NCBI GenBank assembly: GCA_964472785.1
Contig: CAYYMH010000047.1
Location: 1-31,934 of the forward strand
Direction of reading: 5' to 3'
Length of the DNA stretch: 31,934 nucleotides
Origin: CAYYMH01 sp964472785
Lineage (GTDB): Bacteria > Zhuqueibacterota > Zhuqueibacteria > Thermofontimicrobiales > Thermofontimicrobiaceae
Under the pieces are notes generated by a model. It was not told the origin of the DNA. It saw nothing but the letters and a program-made list of their open reading frames with translations, and did no database searches. Position numbers and translations under genes: made by a program. Below, in pieces: positions 7,382 to 15,585 of the stretch. Within the stretch, counting starts at the first letter, position 1; each line of letters begins with the position of its first letter.

Positions 7382-8361
7382 TCCATTTTGTTATATAATA
7401 ATGCCATCCTCTCCACCTCTATAAAAACATCCTTCCTCAAAACAGCCGGCTCCAGCACCTCCACCTCCCCACCATACTGCAACACCCACCGCTTCACTTC
7501 GTCCAATCCCTGCACATCCATCTCAAAAATCAAACTGCCATCGTTCAGTTCAGTCAGTTGCTGGGTTTTGTGCCACTGCCGCTCGCGAATCCAGCGCGAC
7601 TGGTAGGGAGAGAATTTGAGTTTGATGTGATGGGTTTTATCGTCGCGGTAAATGCTGAAACTGTTTTTCAGAAATTCATCGGTGTCAAAATTGAGCGGTT
7701 TATAAAAATCGCCGTCCGTCAGCGTCAAACTCAAAATCCGGTTCAAGGCAAAAATGCGCACTTCATTTCTGTTGTGACACATGCCGATCAGATACCATGT
7801 GCCCTGCTGATTTCGGATTGCGTACGGATCCACCACCCGCTCGCTGGCCTGATTGCTGTGCTGGGAATGATACTTAATCTTCACCTGTTTTTCGTCGTAA
7901 GCAGCCTGTTGCAACAGTTCAAAATGCTGCTTATTGACCGGGCTGGCGGGCGCGGATTGAAAGGAAAAAATCGAAGCGGTTTCATCTGCGGCGATTTCAT
8001 CCGGCAGAAATTGAATGATTCTTTCAATCACCTGCTTAATGTCCTGATAATAGGGCGCATCCTGGTACTGTTTCAGTATCTGCTCGTTGACCACAAAAGC
8101 GAACATATCGGATTGAGTCAGAGGAATCGCGGGCAGAAAATAATTTTTTTCGGTGTAAAAATAGCCGTGCTGTTTCGGATCGTATTCCACCGGTGCGCCC
8201 AGCTCCCGCATTTTATCAATATCGCGTTGTACGGTCTTGCGGTCCACTTCAAATTCACGGGCAACTTTGGAGCAGTTGGGATATTTGGCGGCGCGAATCT
8301 GTCCGTCAATGTAAAACATTCGAACGTGTGATGGGTGAGAGAATTTCATCGGTTTCCTCAT
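7378..8361 (-). CDS. WYL-domain transcriptional regulator (HTH + WYL)
   Basis: A 327-residue DNA-binding regulator. Residues 1-70 form a winged helix-turn-helix (VAREFEVDRKTVQRDIDKMR), followed by a WYL domain whose namesake residues occur at 189-191 in GTWYLIG, with DPYAIR just before. WYL proteins often sense nucleic-acid ligands and control CRISPR-Cas or other defence genes. The start is taken at 8361 (MRKPMKF), with GGAGAGG about 12 nt upstream; ATG at 8347-8349 is also possible, and an upstream start at 8412 would add an unlikely 17-residue tail. It begins 77 bp after cas6 on the same strand and is visibly more GC-rich than cas8-cas3. A role in regulating this cas locus is inferred from position. 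Confidence 0.85.
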   Translation of the reverse strand: MRKPMKFSHPSHVRMFYIDGQIRAAKYPNCSKVAREFEVDRKTVQRDIDKMRELGAPVEYDPKQHGYFYTEKNYFLPAIPLTQSDMFAFVVNEQILKQYQDAPYYQDIKQVIERIIQFLPDEIAADETASIFSFQSAPASPVNKQHFELLQQAAYDEKQVKIKYHSQHSNQASERVVDPYAIRNQQGTWYLIGMCHNRNEVRIFALNRILSLTLTDGDFYKPLNFDTDEFLKNSFSIYRDDKTHHIKLKFSPYQSRWIRERQWHKTQQLTELNDGSLIFEMDVQGLDEVKRWVLQYGGEVEVLEPAVLRKDVFIEVERMALLYNKMD

Positions 8362-8438
8362 TGTTGATTTATCCTCTCCATAATATAATGCATGGTATGG
8401 GGCATCCAACACCCCAGGCTAAAAAATTTTCAATTTTT

Positions 8439-9251
8439 TTAAATCACATCGATCATCCCAAATCCCAGAGAATTGCGCTGACCAATGCCGCACTCCCAGG
8501 CAGTCTGCATCAATTCAGGACTTCCTGACAGAAAAAACAGTGATTCAAATGCCTTGATCTGCGTTGCCTCATCCCCCTGATGTTCTTTGATAGTGATTAA
8601 TTTCGACAGTTTATCAGTGCCACCTCTGCGCTTAACATAATCCGGATCAAGAGAGAATTCCAGCGAATCGTTTGTGGGCGGTTTTTGGTGAATGAGCTGA
8701 TATTTATTGATGAGATTTTTTCGGATCGCTTGAGAAAGTTCAGCATCACCGGGGCGCAGAAAATATTCCTGATCCCGTCCGTCATAGAAATGCTTTCCGG
8801 AAACGACAATTGGGGAGAGACATTTACATTTCTGTGTTGTCTCAAAATCAGGTTTAATCTCGGTTTCTACAGACTCAATCATGAACCGCGCGCCTAAACT
8901 ACGTGATTTTATTTCGATCTTCTGACTTTGAAACAGCCCAATGACAAAATGCCGGATAAAATCCTCTAACATCGGACTGGAAATGAAAAGTGTGCAGCGG
9001 CTGAAATTAAAAATCGAGAGTTTGTTTTCGTTAGTTTTCCTGTTTTTTCCCGGAATGAGAATTTTTGAAAACACAAATAATTTTCTCGGTTTGCCGTCTT
9101 GCGAAAGGTATCCGTGTTCATGTAGCCAGTCGGCATATTCGGCTGAACCGCCGGAAAGAATTTTGTAGATTGCTGCTGATAAAGGATACTGATAGTTAAT
9201 CGGGATCGTGGCGCGTTTTTCTTGCGGTCTCAGCGTAAGTTTAATTCGCAT
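8439..9251 (-). CDS. cas6: CRISPR RNA endonuclease Cas6
   Basis: Cas6 cuts pre-crRNA within repeats. The 270-residue protein has the Cas6 N-terminal signature YQYPLSAAIYKILSGG with ADWLHEHGY, where H44 or H46 is the candidate catalytic histidine, and ends with the glycine-rich loop GIGQRNSLGFGMIDVI. The start is ATG at 9251 with GGAGA just upstream; an upstream in-frame start at 9299 would add 16 residues before the RAMP strand MRIKLTLRP. It is separated from cas8 by the regulator and the toxin-antitoxin cassette and has its own promoter (9334-9362). Confidence 0.9.
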   Translation of the reverse strand: MRIKLTLRPQEKRATIPINYQYPLSAAIYKILSGGSAEYADWLHEHGYLSQDGKPRKLFVFSKILIPGKNRKTNENKLSIFNFSRCTLFISSPMLEDFIRHFVIGLFQSQKIEIKSRSLGARFMIESVETEIKPDFETTQKCKCLSPIVVSGKHFYDGRDQEYFLRPGDAELSQAIRKNLINKYQLIHQKPPTNDSLEFSLDPDYVKRRGGTDKLSKLITIKEHQGDEATQIKAFESLFFLSGSPELMQTAWECGIGQRNSLGFGMIDVI

Positions 9252-9333
9252 AATTCTCCAATCAGAATAACATTGCATAGAATCCAAATTAATAATCACG
9301 GAGCTAATTTTTTGAGCGAATCGTCTGTAAGAT

Positions 9334-9362
9334 AATATACATCAATCAGATAAAAATTGCAA
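9334..9362 (-). promoter_or_regulatory. Probable cas6 promoter
   Basis: On the minus strand TTGCAA (9357-9362), a 17-bp spacer and TATATT (9334-9339) lie about 83 bp before the cas6 ATG. The -35 matches at 4 of 6 and the -10 at 5 of 6. Confidence 0.5.
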
Positions 9363-9418
9363 ACAAAAAAAATAAAAAAAATGAAATATTGCTTAAATTA
9401 AACAAAATCTGAAACTGG

Positions 9419-9433
9419 TTCGGATTATCCGAA
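9419..9433. promoter_or_regulatory. Perfect palindrome upstream of cas6, candidate operator
   Basis: TTCGGAT-T-ATCCGAA has 7-bp arms about one centre base, 57 bp upstream of the cas6 -35. It could bind a dimeric regulator, the nearby WYL protein being one candidate. No second exact copy was seen in the cas locus. Confidence 0.35.
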
Positions 9434-9846
9434 TTGCGTTTTGCATTTATCCAATTGAGAAACGCCTTCAATAACATAAATTATAATTTAACAGCAGAAT
9501 ATTGAAAAGTAAATTACATCACGCAAAAAAAAAAGTGACAATTGGTTCAGAAAATTTAAAGCCAGAAAAAAAACAGGACAAAGGATATTCGCTTGATGAT
9601 GTCCGAATGAGACATAAAAGGCTGTTGTTATTTAGTGCTAAATTTAAATAAAAAGGGGGAACAAAACAGATATCCGGCGGTTTTATTCTGGTGTTGTAAA
9701 ATCGGTGAAGTCAGATTCACAATTTTACAAACGATTTACCATGAGTGAAGGAGGTGACGCTGAACAGCATTATAAACGGTTTTAGTGGAACATAATCAAA
9801 TTTAAATGGCAATTGTTTTTGAATGAAAGAACAGGGAGTTAAACAG
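9434..9846. other. Intergenic region between cas6 and the secreted-protein gene
   Basis: An AT-rich stretch with no recognised gene. There are no direct repeats of 25-40 bp, so this is not a CRISPR array. A 14-codon frame at 9740-9784 begins ATGAGTGAAGGAGG but has no independent support. Confidence 0.4.
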
Positions 9847-10866
9847 ATGAAACGTATTTCAATTTTTATGCTGGTGTTAATATTTACCAGCAGTGTACTG
9901 TTTGCCGGTGTGACGAAAAAGACAAAATCAGAAGTCACCTTTAAAGGATTCGGAACCTATACCTTGGTTCAGACTGAAAAGATTGCTGCGGATAAAAAAC
10001 ATGTGGAATCAGAAAATGATTTTAAAGGAAAAGGCTTAATGGGCGGTCTTGCCGGTAAGTTGTTGTTTAAGTCCGCAAATGAAGGTGAACTTGTGGATTT
10101 GTCCGAAATGACCGTTTACCGGATGGATCACAAAAACAAACAATACCACAAGGTTCCGCTGCTTCAGCTTAGCCAGCAAGACATGTCAAGTGAAGAGATT
10201 GGCGAGCAGGAAGATGTCAAAGACGAAGAGGAACAAAGCGATATTCGGATTATTCGCAGCGAATTCAAGGTTGAAAAAACCGGGGAATCAAAAACCATCA
10301 ATAAATTTTCCTGCGACAAATATTTGGTCACATGGATAACAGAATGGGAAAATGTGAATACCGGCGAAAAAGGCACCGAACGCTTAACCACCGATGTCTG
10401 GACGACTCCTCTTTCCGGTGATTTGCAAGCTGCGCATGAAGAAGAGATGGCTTTTTCCAAAGCGTACATGGAAAAGATCGGATTGGACATGGATGAAGTT
10501 CAGAAGTCTATTTTAGGCACAAACTGGCTGACCATGTTCAGCGCTTTGAACCAACGACAAACACAGCCAGACCAGGAATCCGCCCAGGTTGCTGAAGAAA
10601 TGAAAAAAATCGAAGGCTATCCTGTGGTCGTTGACGGAAAATATTTTTCGGAACGCGAAGGCGAAGAAAAACAAGAGCAGGAATCCCAGGATATTACGGA
10701 TGTTAAAAACATGTTTGGCGGGTTTGTGAAAAAAGCGATCAAGAAAGATAAGAAAAAAGAAAACGAACCCAGCTTTGCCTATTACACGGAATTGATCGAA
10801 CTGCAAAAATCTTCAGTTGACGCTTCGGCGTTAAAAGTGCCGGAAAATTATAAACTGAAAGAGTAG
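9847..10866 (+). CDS. Secreted protein of unknown function
   Basis: A 339-residue protein with a Sec signal peptide (MKRISIFMLVLIFTSSVLFAG), so probably periplasmic or cell-surface. The mature part is charged, with an acidic stretch (EEIGEQEDVKDEEEQSD) and a lysine-rich stretch near the C-terminus. The segment TINKFSCDKYLVTW resembles the core of DUF4412-type periplasmic proteins, but this is a weak match. The start at 9847 is chosen over 9823 because AGGGAG lies 8 nt before it and the signal peptide then begins at once. It stands alone, divergent from cas6. No function is claimed. Confidence 0.7.
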   Translation: MKRISIFMLVLIFTSSVLFAGVTKKTKSEVTFKGFGTYTLVQTEKIAADKKHVESENDFKGKGLMGGLAGKLLFKSANEGELVDLSEMTVYRMDHKNKQYHKVPLLQLSQQDMSSEEIGEQEDVKDEEEQSDIRIIRSEFKVEKTGESKTINKFSCDKYLVTWITEWENVNTGEKGTERLTTDVWTTPLSGDLQAAHEEEMAFSKAYMEKIGLDMDEVQKSILGTNWLTMFSALNQRQTQPDQESAQVAEEMKKIEGYPVVVDGKYFSEREGEEKQEQESQDITDVKNMFGGFVKKAIKKDKKKENEPSFAYYTELIELQKSSVDASALKVPENYKLKE

Positions 10867-10951
10867 GTTGAGTTAGAGGTACTGACTGATATGCTATCTT
10901 CTGCCACGGAATAGCACGGATTCTTTTTCAATTTAAGGAATGTTTAAAATT

Positions 10952-11110
10952 GTGACTATTCAGATAACGAAAAATGTCACAGAGACACAGAGAGCACAGA
11001 GGTATTTCAATAATCAATTGGTAGATTTTAATGTAATGATGTGGTTTTGAAATTTAATTCGAAATACTGATTCCCAAAAATGAGAAAAATCTGTGACTCG
11101 GTGGCTAAAT
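10952..11110. repeat. MITE-like dispersed element, copy A
   Basis: The left part GTCACAGAGACACAGAG pairs imperfectly with the right part CTGTGACTCGGTGGCTA (11090 onward). It opens with GTGACTATTCAG (10952-10963), which matches the left end of copy B (GTAACTATTCAG, 17775) at 11 of 12 positions. Confidence 0.55.
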
Positions 11111-11154
11111 AGATATCAAAATATGTCTCAAAAATGGCTAATTAACGTGCTTTG

Positions 11155-11193
11155 GTAATGTCTGTTCTGCATCGCTTGCGGAACAGACATTAC
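11155..11193. repeat. Strong 13-bp-stem hairpin
   Basis: GTAATGTCTGTTC and GAACAGACATTAC are exact reverse complements around a 13-nt loop. Neither strand has a T-run directly after the stem, so it is more likely a REP-like palindrome than a terminator. It sits 240 bp before the acyl-CoA synthetase gene; the rest of 10867-11432 shows no gene. Confidence 0.5.
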
Positions 11194-11432
11194 TGCATGT
11201 ATTAAAAAAAAACATCTTTGACCCCTCTCCGAAAACTTCTATCTCACAATTATTCAGTTTTTTCACTTGTATTTCTGATCAAAAAAAATTATATTATCAG
11301 GCTTTAATTTCTCACAATTTTTTTCTGATAAATGTTTTTGTTCGGTAAAAAATGATATGAGCTATGGTTGAAAATGTTTAGGTAATGGACATGTTATGAT
11401 GAAAAATGTATGAAAGGTACAGGAGGTAAAAG

Positions 11433-13556
11433 ATGTCAAATCATATCGAAGCAATAATGAATCCGAGGTCGATCGCTGTAATCGGCGCGACGAATCGAAA
11501 GGGGAGTGTTGGACGAGCGGTTTTCAGCAATATTATTAAAGGCGGATATCAGGGAGTGCTCTACCCTGTTAATCCCAAAGCAAAATCAGTCCAAAGCATT
11601 AAGGCATATCCGTCAATCTCGGATATTCCTGATGAAATAGATCTGGTTGTCATTGTTGTTCCTGCCAAAATGGTGAGTTCGATTTTAGAGGAAGCCGGTA
11701 AAAAAGGAGTGAAGGGAGCAATCGTTATCACGGCTGGTTTCAAAGAAATCGGCGGCGAAGGCGTTGAAATGGAGAACGAATTAAAAACGGTTGCCCAAAA
11801 GTATGGGATTAGCGTCATCGGTCCCAACTGCCTTGGCGTGATTAATAACGATGAAGAAACCTCAATGAACGCCAGTTTCGCCACCAAGATGCCTCAGCCC
11901 GGGAATATCGCTTTTATTTCTCAATCAGGAGCGCTCTGTACATCTGTTTTGGATTATGCGGACGGTCGTCATATCGGGTTTTCCAAATTTATCAGTTTCG
12001 GTAATAAGGCTGATGTGAGTGAAATTGATTTGCTGCGTTACTTAAAAGATGATCCGAAGACGGATGTCATTTTGATGTATCTTGAGGATATTACAGACGG
12101 TCATGAATTTCTCGAAGTGGCACGCGAAATCGCCTGGGATAATAAAAAACCAATGATCGCACTGAAGTCCGGACGCTCTGCCGCCGGTGCCAAAGCTGCC
12201 GCTTCTCACACCGGTTCTTTGGCGGGTTCAGACACAGCCTATGATGCCATCTTTTTCCAGTCCGGAATTCAGCGGGTAAACAGTATCGATGAATTGTTAG
12301 ATTACGCGATTGCATTTGCAAAACAACCGATTCCGGAAGGAAATAACATTGCCATTATTACCAATGCCGGCGGTCCCGGCATCATGGCGACAGACGCCGC
12401 GATACGGAATAATCTGGAAATTGCCGAATTTACTGAAGACACGAAAGAAAAACTAAAACGGGATTTGCCGCCGACCGCTGCCATTAATAATCCGGTAGAT
12501 GTGATTGGTGATGCGACTCACGAACGTTACGAAGCATCGATTCGACATATCTTGTTGGATAAAAATGTCGATGGCGCGATCGTCATTCTGACACCGCAGG
12601 CAATGACAGATATTGTTGAGACGGCGGAGATCGTTCCTAAAGCAGCAGAGTTGATTGACAAACCGGTGCTGTGTTCTTTTATGGGGATCGTTGACGTTTC
12701 CGAGGGAATTAAGCTGCTGGAGCGAAATGGCATTCCCAACTACACGTTTCCCGAAGAAGCAGTCCGTGCGATGGCGTCGATGGTGCGGTTCAGTAATCTC
12801 ACAAAATTCAGCGGTCGGGAATATGTGGGGTTTGATGTTGATAAAAAGAAAGTATCCGCTTTAATCAAAGAAAAGCTTGGTGATCAGGAATCTCAATACC
12901 TCAGCCAACGAGAAGCTAACGAAATTTTAAAGCTTTATGGTTTTCCCACGTTAAAAAGCACACTGATTACTGATGCGTCCCAAATCAAGAAGGCAGGTGA
13001 AGAAATCGGCTATCCAGTCGTCATGAAAATTATGTCCCAGGATATTGCCCATAAATATGATGCAGGTGGTGTTATTTTGAGCATCAAATCCTTTGAAGAA
13101 GCGAAAGAGGCGTACGATACGATTTTGAAAAATGCGAAAGATTTCAAAGAGGATGCTAAAATTGATGGCGTGTTTATGGAAAAAATGGCTAAAAAAGGTG
13201 TTGAGGTCATTTTAGGAGCGTTCAAGGACTCAAAGTTTGGCCCCATCTGCATGTTTGGATTGGGCGGCACTTATGTGGAAGTGATGAAAGACGTTACCTT
13301 CCGCCTCGCACCGATGTGGGACATCAGCGCCCAGCGCATGATTGAGACGATTAAAACCTACAAGATTTTGAGAGGTGTGCGTGGAAATCCACCGTCGGAC
13401 ATTAAGCTGATAAAGGAATGCATCCTGCGACTGTCCCAATTAGTCACGGAACATCCGGAGATCGCGGAGCTGGACATGAATCCGTTGATTGTGTATCCTG
13501 AAAATGAGGGCGGGGCGATTGCCGACAGCCGGATTTTGCTTAAAAAATTGGAATAA
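11433..13556 (+). CDS. Acetate/acyl-CoA ligase (ADP-forming), fused alpha-beta
   Basis: This enzyme converts acyl-CoA, ADP and phosphate to the acid, CoA and ATP, an energy-conserving step of fermentation common in archaea and anaerobic bacteria. The 707 residues cover both subunits in one chain: a CoA-binding Rossmann domain (SIAVIGATNRKGSVG, 13-27), succinyl-CoA-ligase-like domains with GPNCLG (130-135) and the phosphohistidine segment SHTGSLAG (His259), then an ATP-grasp domain from about residue 485 (YPVVMKIMSQDIAHK). It ends in ELDMNPLIVYPE, the usual metal-binding end of the family. AGGAGG lies 6 nt before the ATG. It stands alone. The acid used (acetate, propionate, branched or aryl) cannot be told. 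Confidence 0.9.
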   Translation: MSNHIEAIMNPRSIAVIGATNRKGSVGRAVFSNIIKGGYQGVLYPVNPKAKSVQSIKAYPSISDIPDEIDLVVIVVPAKMVSSILEEAGKKGVKGAIVITAGFKEIGGEGVEMENELKTVAQKYGISVIGPNCLGVINNDEETSMNASFATKMPQPGNIAFISQSGALCTSVLDYADGRHIGFSKFISFGNKADVSEIDLLRYLKDDPKTDVILMYLEDITDGHEFLEVAREIAWDNKKPMIALKSGRSAAGAKAAASHTGSLAGSDTAYDAIFFQSGIQRVNSIDELLDYAIAFAKQPIPEGNNIAIITNAGGPGIMATDAAIRNNLEIAEFTEDTKEKLKRDLPPTAAINNPVDVIGDATHERYEASIRHILLDKNVDGAIVILTPQAMTDIVETAEIVPKAAELIDKPVLCSFMGIVDVSEGIKLLERNGIPNYTFPEEAVRAMASMVRFSNLTKFSGREYVGFDVDKKKVSALIKEKLGDQESQYLSQREANEILKLYGFPTLKSTLITDASQIKKAGEEIGYPVVMKIMSQDIAHKYDAGGVILSIKSFEEAKEAYDTILKNAKDFKEDAKIDGVFMEKMAKKGVEVILGAFKDSKFGPICMFGLGGTYVEVMKDVTFRLAPMWDISAQRMIETIKTYKILRGVRGNPPSDIKLIKECILRLSQLVTEHPEIAELDMNPLIVYPENEGGAIADSRILLKKLE

Positions 13557-13698
13557 TTAAGTTTGGCAAAAAGATGTGGCACATTTCTCAAAATGTAAAA
13601 GGAAGTGTTGCATCCTGAAATTTCCAAACGGATATTTATTGGGAATTATCAAAAATATTCTCGGCAATGTTTGTGGAATTATTTTTCAGTGCATAAAA

Positions 13699-13726
13699 AA
13701 AGCTCGGAGCACCACCACCGAGCTTT
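13699..13726 (-). terminator. Hairpin with minus-strand T-run
   Basis: AAAGCTCGG and CCGAGCTTT form a 9-bp stem with a 10-nt loop; on the minus strand a T-run follows (A-run at 13695-13701). It lies 143 bp after the acyl-CoA synthetase stop, so it may also serve that gene weakly. No minus-strand gene ends directly before it. Confidence 0.45.
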
Positions 13727-13746
13727 AGAAGGAGAAAAGCACCAAG

Positions 13747-13785
13747 ATGATTAATATTAAGGAACACATAAAGGGGAGTATTTAG
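13747..13785 (+). other. Possible 12-codon leader ORF
   Basis: ATG at 13747 gives MINIKEHIKGSI, with AAGGAG 12 nt upstream. It lies between two hairpins (13699-13726 and 13817-13882) and could be a leader peptide or part of a small RNA. The evidence is slight. Confidence 0.2.
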
Positions 13786-13816
13786 GGTCTATTTAAAAAA
13801 AAATTATTAATTTATA

Positions 13817-13882
13817 GGGCGTGCCGTCACATCCCATCTTCATCTCTCGCCAATTAAGCGTTTCCCTGCACGCCCTTTTTTT
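13817..13882 (+). terminator. Probable rho-independent terminator with long loop
   Basis: GGGCGTGC (13817-13824) pairs with GCACGCCC (13868-13875) and is followed by seven T's. The 43-nt loop is long for a terminator, so the unit may be a structured small-RNA 3' end. It would stop transcription from the acyl-CoA synthetase gene or from a short transcript beginning near 13740. Confidence 0.5.
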
Positions 13883-14200
13883 CAGTTGTTTATAATTTCA
13901 CTATGCTCTATTACAAACGCCGTGCCAAAAGAATCCCACTGTTTTTAATTGTATTAATTTCAGTTGCTTACAAAAATGAAATGTTGGTTGTGCTGAATTG
14001 ATTAGATAATTCTCATTTAAAATATGTTTAAATCTCAACATCAAAATCAAGTGTTGCATAAATGTATTTGGTTAACCGCATATTATTAAATCAATTAGTT
14101 GATCAACATCAGTTGTGTTCAAAATCCGACAGGTTTCAGTATTTTGACATATTAATAAATGAGGAAGATGATTTAATATTTCATTTCGGGACTGGATTTT
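13883..14200. other. Gene-free AT-rich stretch
   Basis: Nothing is recognised: no open frame with a ribosome binding site and no clear repeat. Confidence 0.4.
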
Positions 14201-14203
14201 TTA

Positions 14204-14290
14204 GAGCCACGGATTGGCACTGATAAGCACAGAGAAAAATATTCATTTCCCCAAAGCTTATAATATCCGTGACTGGTTCGTCAGAGAAAC
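14204..14290. repeat. MITE-like dispersed element, copy C (diverged)
   Basis: GAGCCACGGATTGGCACTGA with AAGCACAGAG leads in, and ATCCGTG (14265-14271) is the reverse complement of CACGGAT (14208-14214). The word set matches copies A, B and D. Confidence 0.4.
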
Positions 14291-14396
14291 CACCGTTTCA
14301 AAAGTTATTTAATGTTGGCAAGGTTGATTGGGGGCAATTGCGCGTAGCCGTCAGTTTTTAAAAATTAAATATATATTTTTAAATCTATTATGTATC

Positions 14397-14578
14397 GTCC
14401 GCCAGACGGCGGACTTTTCAAATTGGTAAGACTTATTTATATAAATATATCGTGCCTTAACGGCACTTCTGTTTTCCGATCACTAATCAATTTTATTATA
14501 TTAGCTTATTTTAGTCGCGTTAGCGACGAAATATTTATAGCAAATTATACAAAAAAACAAATGGAGTCCCGTAGGGAC
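14397..14578. repeat. Array of four short palindromes at 52-62 bp spacing
   Basis: Four hairpins occur in series: GTCCGCC/GGCGGAC (14397-14414), GTGCC/GGCAC (14452-14466), GTCGC/GCGAC (14514-14527) and GTCCC/GGGAC (14566-14578). Their starts are 55, 62 and 52 bp apart. The linkers are AT-rich and partly similar; GAAATAT follows hairpins 3 and 4. Stem sequences differ but the architecture is kept, which suggests REP-like elements and not CRISPR. A decayed RAYT lies 270 bp downstream. Confidence 0.6.
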
Positions 14579-14610
14579 GAAATATATATATATTATTTAG
14601 GATATTAAGC

Positions 14611-14836
14611 TGACGGATATGGGCAGCTACGGCCCCCCATCTGGCTGAACGGCGAAATCGTGGGGCAATGGGAGATGGGATGGACAGATAAAAAGAAATC
14701 TGCCATACGAATCGATGTGGTTTGTTTGGATGAAACCATCAAAGCAGATGACCAGTCGAGCAAATTAATCGAAGATAGACGAGGTGTATTGGAACATTTT
14801 TTTAATGAGAAGATGGTTGGATTGATGACGAAATAA
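14611..14836 (+). pseudogene. Frameshifted C-terminal gene remnant
   Basis: One frame gives LTDMGSYGPP (14611-14640) and then stops; shifted by one base within the C6 run at 14634-14639 it continues as IWLNGEIVGQWEMGWTDKKK and runs about 65 codons to TAA at 14834-14836. The two halves read like one protein end. I do not recognise the family with confidence. Upstream of it is the palindrome array and no start. Confidence 0.45.
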
Positions 14837-14849
14837 CGGTAATATATTT

Positions 14850-15315
14850 TCGTATGCGAGTCAAATCATTTTCATCACGAACAATGCGTTCTCAATAATT
14901 GCGTTTCCAAACCGGCACATGCGGCGTGCAGCGAATTTCGTTGATGCATTTGGTTACGGCGGATTTGACACAGGCCATAATTGAACCAATGGATTTGGGT
15001 CTCGGCCTCCATTGGAACCTTTGGATTCGTTAGGGCGACCCGCTGGTTACCCCTACCTGTGTTGATAATACAAATGATTTCATGAATGTGATTTGACATT
15101 CCAATTAATTCATCCAACTTGATTACCGGACGTATTTCCGCGGTTTTTACCCATTCAACGTGTATAATTTACCCATATTCATTCAATACCATTTTCCCGT
15201 CTCACACATCACAAATAAACATAACCGATCTTGGATGACGATGGTCAAATAATATGCTCCGGGTTGAGAATAATCATATCAATTTAAACGAATGGATCGG
15301 CGGTTGTGCTTTTGG
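14850..15315 (-). pseudogene. Decayed RAYT transposase, near full length
   Basis: On the minus strand from about 15310 one frame reads RRSIRLN-stop-YDYSQPGAYYLTIVIQDR, then CETGKMVLNEYG-stop-IIHVEWVKTAEIRPVIK, then LDELIGMSNHIHEIICIIN and TGRGNQRVALTN; after a frameshift it continues with VPVWKRNYYEH and RDENDLTRIR. These are the standard RAYT blocks. The HUH motif reads SNHIHE in place of PNHIHG. Stops at 15279-15281 and 15169-15171 and the frameshift make it dead. Confidence 0.75.
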
Positions 15316-15365
15316 GAACCGTACACCATAATCTATTTATTTCTCGGATATTTCGGAGATAAAAT

Positions 15366-15584
15366 TTATAGTTCATTTTTTTTCATTTTTTCAATTTCGT
15401 TTTCAATTTCGTTCAAATTTGGATTTCCCAACCAGCGATGCCGGTCTTTGGAATAATCTCCATGCCCTTTCTCACCGTATTGCAGAAAGCGTATCATTCC
15501 CACAACACCAAGATGCTGCATTAATGCTTCAATGCCAGCAATTCTTATATCTCCAAGCGATTGATTTTTGGTTTTCGCCTCCAT
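15366..15584 (-). CDS. Probable antitoxin partner of the PIN protein
   Basis: A 72-residue protein with GIEALMQHLGVVGMIRFLQY, then GDYSKDRHRWLG and a charged helical C-terminus. I recall short proteins of this type beside PIN-domain genes, so an antitoxin role is likely but not proven. The ATG is 1 nt after the PIN gene stop, and the AAGGAGG that serves it lies inside the last codons of the PIN gene, so the two are translationally coupled. The toxin-first order is the reverse of most type II pairs. Confidence 0.6.
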   Translation of the reverse strand: MEAKTKNQSLGDIRIAGIEALMQHLGVVGMIRFLQYGEKGHGDYSKDRHRWLGNPNLNEIENEIEKMKKNEL

Positions 15585-15585
15585 T

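Noticed and set aside
7558..8331. A 257-codon plus-strand frame
   Set aside because: It lies opposite the WYL regulator, whose product has clear domain motifs; the plus-strand product has none.
1..9846. A CRISPR array near the cas genes
   Set aside because: I looked for direct repeats of 25-40 bp with similar spacers in all gaps (1-463, 6526-6768, 9252-9846) and saw none.
13699..13882. A riboswitch after the acyl-CoA synthetase
   Set aside because: No gene follows that it could control, and no known aptamer pattern was recognised.
14397..14578. The regular palindromes as a CRISPR array
   Set aside because: The repeated units are short hairpins with different arm sequences; there is no constant direct repeat.
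14390..14608. A 72-codon frame across the palindrome array
   Set aside because: It is made of the hairpins and AT-rich linkers and has no ribosome binding site or family motif.
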